Positions 5,172-8,522 of a stretch of 8,522 nt of DNA are shown here, in pieces. Origin of the DNA: an uncultured Lacibacter sp. (GTDB lineage Bacteria > Bacteroidota > Bacteroidia > Chitinophagales > Chitinophagaceae); the NCBI RefSeq assembly GCF_946479605.1, contig NZ_CAMLGT010000167.1:1-8522 (forward strand). The letters are read 5' to 3'. The notes beneath the pieces are model-generated. The model was not told the DNA's origin and did no database searches. It was given only the letters and a program-made list of their open reading frames with translations. The first letter of the stretch is position 1; each line of letters starts with the position of its first letter. A program made the position numbers and the translations under genes.

Positions 5172-5206
5172 ACTTTGGGTTTTGGATTTTTCTTTTTGGA
5201 ATTTAT
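5172..5206. repeat. Inverted counterpart of the CAAAATCC array
   Basis: The tract reads TTTGGGTTTTGGATTTTT followed by CTTTTTGGAATTT. Its TTTTGGATTTT (5180-5190) is the exact reverse complement of AAAATCCAAAA at 4662-4672. Together with 4614-4716 it brackets the four-helix-bundle gene as low-complexity inverted repeats. It abuts the pyrR stop codon at 5211-5213. Confidence 0.65.
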
Positions 5207-5210
5207 GCTT

Positions 5211-5720
5211 TTATAGCAACACAACTTCCGGTTTTTCCCAATCAACTGTTACCTTTTGGCTGAGGATGGAATCAATTGCCTTTCCTGTATAATCGGGCTG
5301 GATGGGAAGCTGGCGGTTGAAGCGGCGATCGACTAATACGAGTAATTCCACTTTTGCCGGGCGGCCGAAATCGACCAATGCATCCATAGCAGCACGGATG
5401 GTGCGGCCGGTGTACAATACATCGTCAATGAGAATGACATTTTTATTTTCGATATCGAAGTCAATGGTTGTTTGATTGGCAACATGCAATTCCTTGTGCG
5501 CATCATCACGATAAAAAGTAATATCGAGCTTTCCGTAATGGAGTTTTATATCAGGATAGTTGGTCCTGATGGTATTTACAATTTTATCGGCCAGTAAAAT
5601 ACCCCTGGGCTGTAAACCAACAATCACCGTTTCAGTAAACGGGTAATGGTTTTCGATCAACTGGTGGCTGAGGCGTTGTATAGTAAGTTGCAGTTGTTCG
5701 TTTGATAAGATCGTCTTCAC
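5211..5720 (-). CDS. pyrR: PyrR regulator / uracil phosphoribosyltransferase
   Basis: At 169 residues it matches PyrR, which makes UMP from uracil and PRPP and, in Firmicutes, binds pyr mRNA to control attenuation. The PRPP-binding motif VILIDDVLYTGRT is at 95-107. GLQPRGILLA (35-44), LDITFYRDD (65-73), VDRRFNRQLPI (130-140) and YTGKAI (144-149) are also characteristic. The start codon is GTG (5720-5718): the nearest upstream ATG is out of frame with an immediate stop, and no in-frame ATG occurs before residue 112. No PyrR-type attenuator hairpin with a T-run is seen between pyrR and pyrB, so RNA-based control of pyrB is not supported here. Transcription continues toward the four-helix-bundle gene 94 bases downstream. 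Confidence 0.93.
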   Translation of the reverse strand: MKTILSNEQLQLTIQRLSHQLIENHYPFTETVIVGLQPRGILLADKIVNTIRTNYPDIKLHYGKLDITFYRDDAHKELHVANQTTIDFDIENKNVILIDDVLYTGRTIRAAMDALVDFGRPAKVELLVLVDRRFNRQLPIQPDYTGKAIDSILSQKVTVDWEKPEVVLL

Positions 5721-5799
5721 TCGCTTAAATTTTCATAAAAATACTCACTTCGGACTAAACTAAGTCAGTAATACATCACACAATCTTTTATTCAAAGAA

Positions 5800-5829
5800 A
5801 AAGAGCTGTACCGAAATGTACAGCTCTTT
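5800..5829 (-). terminator. Rho-independent terminator of the porin gene
   Basis: A perfect 12-bp stem, AAAGAGCTGTAC (5800-5811) with GTACAGCTCTTT (5818-5829), encloses a 6-base loop. On the minus strand the stem runs into a T-rich stretch (TTTTTCTTTG). It lies about 20 bases beyond the stop of the minus-strand beta-barrel gene. It also shields pyrR from read-through. Confidence 0.9.
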
Positions 5830-5849
5830 AAACCTCACTTTTACCTCTG

Positions 5850-6422
5850 CTAATATTTATGTTTGAATACGTAGAACAGTCCAACCTGAATGTTCCTGTT
5901 ATACAGGTTTACAGAACTGGCATCGTTGATATTTGTAAATCCGTAATTATATCGTGCATCAACACCAAGGCCTGATTCGCCAACAAAACTTGCACCAACT
6001 GTCCAACCCATGTCAACAGGTTTGAATGAATTTTTCACATCCACTTTTGTATCGCCTTGCTGCATGTTTGCACCGGCAAGTATCCCCACCTGTGGTCCTG
6101 TATGAATACGGAAACCACGGTCGAACATATATTGCAATTGCACCGGCACATTTACATAATGCAGCCTTGTTTTTGAATTACTGGTTTGTGCACCTTGTCC
6201 CGAATAGGATACTTCCGGTTGCAAAGCCCATGATTTACTAAGGTGTATATGTGCTAACCCGCCTGCATGAAAACCAGCCTTGGCTTCATACCCTGCGTTG
6301 GGTGAACTTGCAATAGTTGATACGTTCAAACCGCCTTTCAATCCAACATGTATATTGCTATGCTGTGCATGGCTAAATCCGGCCGCAAGTAATAATGCCC
6401 CTGAAATAAATAATGCTTTCAT
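5850..6422 (-). CDS. Outer-membrane beta-barrel (porin family) protein
   Basis: This is a 190-residue precursor with a signal peptide (MKALFISGALLLAAGFSHA, cleavage about 19/20). The mature part begins with the GLKGGLN motif (27-33) typical of the Bacteroidota OMP_b-brl_2 (PorT-like) family, followed by alternating strands such as WALQPEVSYSGQG, HYVNVPVQLQYMF and GWTVGASFVG. The length suits an eight-stranded barrel in the outer membrane. The conserved YVNVPVQLQY and GPQVGILAGA segments (89-98, 109-118) support the family. Function is not established for most members; general structural or adhesion roles are guesses. It forms a single-gene unit: a consensus promoter upstream, a strong terminator downstream, and a TAG stop. 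Confidence 0.9.
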   Translation of the reverse strand: MKALFISGALLLAAGFSHAQHSNIHVGLKGGLNVSTIASSPNAGYEAKAGFHAGGLAHIHLSKSWALQPEVSYSGQGAQTSNSKTRLHYVNVPVQLQYMFDRGFRIHTGPQVGILAGANMQQGDTKVDVKNSFKPVDMGWTVGASFVGESGLGVDARYNYGFTNINDASSVNLYNRNIQVGLFYVFKHKY

Positions 6423-6459
6423 TGTAATTGATTTTAATGAACAATATCGCCGGCGAAGA

Positions 6460-6489
6460 CAAACCTACCCTTTAAAAAACCGTGCCAAA
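6460..6489 (-). promoter_or_regulatory. Bacteroidota-type promoter of the porin gene
   Basis: On the minus strand TTTG (6489-6486) and TAGGTTTG (6467-6460) are separated by 18 bases, a full consensus match with the same spacing as the promoter at 1149-1178. The leader to the ATG at 6422 would be about 30 bases. Confidence 0.7.
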
Positions 6490-6531
6490 ACAATTGTTCA
6501 GGCTTTTATAAGCATCTGTATCAAATTAAAA

Positions 6532-6553
6532 AAGCCGCCCTCACGGGCGGCTT
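6532..6553 (-). terminator. Rho-independent terminator of pruA
   Basis: A perfect GC-rich 9-bp stem, AAGCCGCCC (6532-6540) with GGGCGGCTT (6545-6553), has a 4-base loop. On the minus strand it is followed by a run of T. It lies 25 bases past the pruA stop. Confidence 0.93.
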
Positions 6554-6578
6554 CTGCAAATTTATTTTGCCTGATTAT

Positions 6579-8210
6579 TTATTCTTCTGAAAGAAACGGA
6601 TAACGGTAATCTGTTGGCGGGTTGAATGTTTCTTTAATGGTGCGTGCACTTAACCAGCGATAAAGATTAAGAATAGAACCTGCTTTATCGTTGGTACCAC
6701 TTGCACGTGCACCACCAAAGGGTTGCTGACCAACCACTGCACCTGTTGGTTTATCGTTGATGTAGAAGTTACCTGCACTGTTGCGCAATTTAGCAGTAGC
6801 CAGTTCAACTGCATAACGATCCTGTGCAATGATGGATCCTGTTAATGCATAAGGTGAAGTTGAATCAACCAGTTCCAATGTTTTTTCATACTCATTGGCA
6901 GGATACACATAGATCGTTAATACAGGCCCGAAAATTTCTTCGCACATGGTTGTGTATTTCGGATCAGTTGTTTCAATAACTGTTGGCTGAATAAAGTATC
7001 CTTCTTTTTTATTGCATTCGCCACCTACCAAGATGCTTGCTTTCTTTGAACGTTTTGCGCCATCGATGTATGACTTGATCTTATCGAAACTCTTCTCATC
7101 AATCACCGCATTCACAAAATTGGTAAAGTCTTCCACTGTACCTACTTTAAAACTGTTGACACCAGCCACGAGTTTCTTCTTTACTTTTTCTGCAATGTTT
7201 GATGGCAGATAAGCACGTGATGCTGCCGAACATTTTTGTCCCTGGTATTCAAACGCACCACGTAACAAAGCAGTTGCCACTACATCTGCATCGGCACTCT
7301 TGTGCACCATCACAAAATCTTTACCACCTGTTTCGCCCACAATACGTGGATAAGAACGATACATGCTCATGTTCTTACCAATGGTTTCCCACATGTTGTT
7401 GAACACGCCTGTTGAACCGGTGAAGTGTACACCTGCAAATTCTTTATGTGTAAAACAAACTTTACCTACCGTTGGGCCATCCACATAAATGAGGTTGATG
7501 ACACCATCGGGTAAGCCTGCTTCTTTTAAAATTTTCATGAACATTTGTGCACTGTAGATCTGTGTATGCGCCGGTTTCCAGATCACCACATTCCCACACA
7601 TCGCAGCACTTGTTGGCAGGTTACCACCAATGGCAGTAAAGTTGAACGGCGTTACTGCCAGTACAAAACCTTCGAGCGGACGATACTCCATACGGTTATG
7701 CATACCCGAACCGCTGATGGGCTGCTGACGATAGATCTCACTTAAGAAATGAACATTGAACTTCAGGAAATCGATGATCTCACAAGCAGCGTCAATCTCT
7801 GCCTGGAACGCATTCTTGCTTTGGCCGAGCATGGTTGTACCATTCATGTATGGACGGTACTTTGTTGCAATGAGATCAGCTGCACGTAAAAAAATATTTG
7901 CACGGTTTTCCCAACTCATATTGGCCCATGCTTCTTTTGCGTTTAATGCCGCATCAATTGCCTGCTGCACATGTTTCTCTTCGCCTTCGTGGTAATAACC
8001 CAGCACATGCCTGTGTTCATGAGGAGCAGTTAATTTATATTTTTTATTGGTACGGACTTCTTTTCCGCCGATGTACATGGGCACATCCACTTCCGTACTT
8101 TTTAATTCAGCCAATACTTCTTTTAAACGTTTTTTTTCGGCAGAACCGGGGGCGTAATTTAATACAGGTTCATTGGCCGGTAATGGATAACTGAAATAAC
8201 CAAGATTCAT
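6579..8210 (-). CDS. pruA: 1-pyrroline-5-carboxylate / glutamate-semialdehyde dehydrogenase
   Basis: The enzyme oxidises L-glutamate gamma-semialdehyde to glutamate with NAD+, the second step of proline breakdown. At 543 residues it matches the stand-alone ALDH4-type enzyme rather than the fused bacterial PutA. Visible motifs are TPFNFTAI (187-194), KPA (212-214) and HFTGST (262-267) for NAD binding, GETGGKD with general-base Glu293 (292-298), catalytic Cys327 in YQGQKCSAASRAY, EEIFGPV (424-430), PFGG (497-500) and GTNDKAG (505-511). The N-terminal extension before residue 45 is normal for this branch. It is flanked by terminators on both sides, so it is probably transcribed alone. No proline dehydrogenase gene is adjacent in the window, and no clear consensus promoter was found in the 100 bases upstream. 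Confidence 0.96.
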   Translation of the reverse strand: MNLGYFSYPLPANEPVLNYAPGSAEKKRLKEVLAELKSTEVDVPMYIGGKEVRTNKKYKLTAPHEHRHVLGYYHEGEEKHVQQAIDAALNAKEAWANMSWENRANIFLRAADLIATKYRPYMNGTTMLGQSKNAFQAEIDAACEIIDFLKFNVHFLSEIYRQQPISGSGMHNRMEYRPLEGFVLAVTPFNFTAIGGNLPTSAAMCGNVVIWKPAHTQIYSAQMFMKILKEAGLPDGVINLIYVDGPTVGKVCFTHKEFAGVHFTGSTGVFNNMWETIGKNMSMYRSYPRIVGETGGKDFVMVHKSADADVVATALLRGAFEYQGQKCSAASRAYLPSNIAEKVKKKLVAGVNSFKVGTVEDFTNFVNAVIDEKSFDKIKSYIDGAKRSKKASILVGGECNKKEGYFIQPTVIETTDPKYTTMCEEIFGPVLTIYVYPANEYEKTLELVDSTSPYALTGSIIAQDRYAVELATAKLRNSAGNFYINDKPTGAVVGQQPFGGARASGTNDKAGSILNLYRWLSARTIKETFNPPTDYRYPFLSEE

Positions 8211-8314
8211 ACTTACAAGTTTTGCTTTTTTACGATCCTGTCTTTTGGCAGGTTTGAGATGGGCGCAAGGTACAAACTATCCGTTATATGCTTTGCGCTT
8301 CCGTTTGCACAAAA

Positions 8315-8341
8315 AAATACCCTCACATAGTGAGGGTATTT
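8315..8341 (-). terminator. Rho-independent terminator of prfB
   Basis: A perfect 12-bp stem, AAATACCCTCAC (8315-8326) with GTGAGGGTATTT (8330-8341), has a 3-base loop. On the minus strand it ends in a T-run complementary to the A-tract at 8311-8317. It lies just past the prfB stop and separates prfB from pruA. Confidence 0.93.
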
Positions 8342-8358
8342 GTATAGAACAGTCAGTT

Positions 8359-8522
8359 TTAATTTGATTCTGCATCTTTTTCGCTCATGAGATAAGCTTT
8401 GATAAATCCATCGAGTTCACCATCCATCACAGGGCCCACGTTACCTACTTCATAATCGGTACGGTGATCTTTGATCATCTTGTAGGGATGGAATACATAG
8501 CTGCGGATCTGGCTGCCCCACT
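8359..8522 (-). CDS. prfB: Peptide chain release factor 2, C-terminal 53 residues (cut by window edge)
   Basis: The visible end of the frame begins [18 protein letters not shown] and continues [26 protein letters not shown] before an acidic tail and a TAA stop. This is the conserved C-terminal part of RF2, just after the GGQ-containing domain. RF2 reads UGA and UAA stop codons on the ribosome and triggers peptide release. The GGQ motif, the SPF recognition motif and any programmed frameshift site lie beyond the right edge. The HPYKM and DGELDGFI signatures favour RF2 over RF1. Confidence 0.93.
   Translation of the reverse strand, partial: WGSQIRSYVFHPYKMIKDHRTDYEVGNVGPVMDGELDGFIKAYLMSEKDAESN

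Noticed and set aside
4614..5206. Diversity-generating retroelement, suggested by the Avd-like four-helix-bundle protein
   Set aside because: There is no reverse transcriptase, no template/variable repeat pair with A-specific differences, and no target gene nearby.
4586..5210. PyrR-responsive attenuator between pyrR and pyrB
   Set aside because: No stable hairpin followed by a T-run, and no PyrR-binding stem-loop resembling the Bacillus sites, could be seen in either gap around the four-helix-bundle gene.

Overview
The window looks like a chromosomal segment of a Bacteroidota bacterium, probably Chitinophagaceae-like. Three things support this: promoters of the TTTG / TAnnTTTG type, weak or absent Shine-Dalgarno sites, and a typical gene set (OMP beta-barrel porin, DUF486 membrane protein, PyrR next to a class-B-like aspartate carbamoyltransferase, ALDH4-type PruA). 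The genus is inference.

Layout, left to right. The 5' part of hutH (histidine ammonia-lyase, minus strand, cut by the left edge) is followed by a 349-base gap holding two back-to-back inverted repeats and promoters. Next come a secreted five-Asp-box (BNR/YCF48-like) protein on the plus strand, a small GIY-YIG nuclease gene between two nearly identical 82-bp palindromic repeats, and a conserved protein of unknown function (plus strand). A minus-strand block follows, in transcription order pyrR, a four-helix-bundle (23S intervening-sequence/S23-like) gene, pyrB, and a DUF486 membrane protein. After it come an outer-membrane beta-barrel protein, pruA, and the 3' end of prfB, all minus strand. 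The last three each end in a clear rho-independent terminator.

Most genes are housekeeping: pyrimidine synthesis and regulation (pyrR, pyrB), amino-acid catabolism to or through glutamate (hutH, pruA), and translation termination (prfB). The accessory content is two small-gene cassettes carrying their own repeats. The first is a GIY-YIG nuclease ORF bounded by direct copies of a REP-like palindrome whose half-units each form a small hairpin with paired base changes. The second is a four-helix-bundle ORF lying between pyrR and pyrB, bounded by AAATCC-rich repeats in opposite orientation. The GIY-YIG/palindrome unit is the best candidate for an undescribed system, as it resembles the REP/RAYT arrangement but with a GIY-YIG nuclease in place of the Y1 transposase. 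That reading is inference and needs a genome-wide repeat search.
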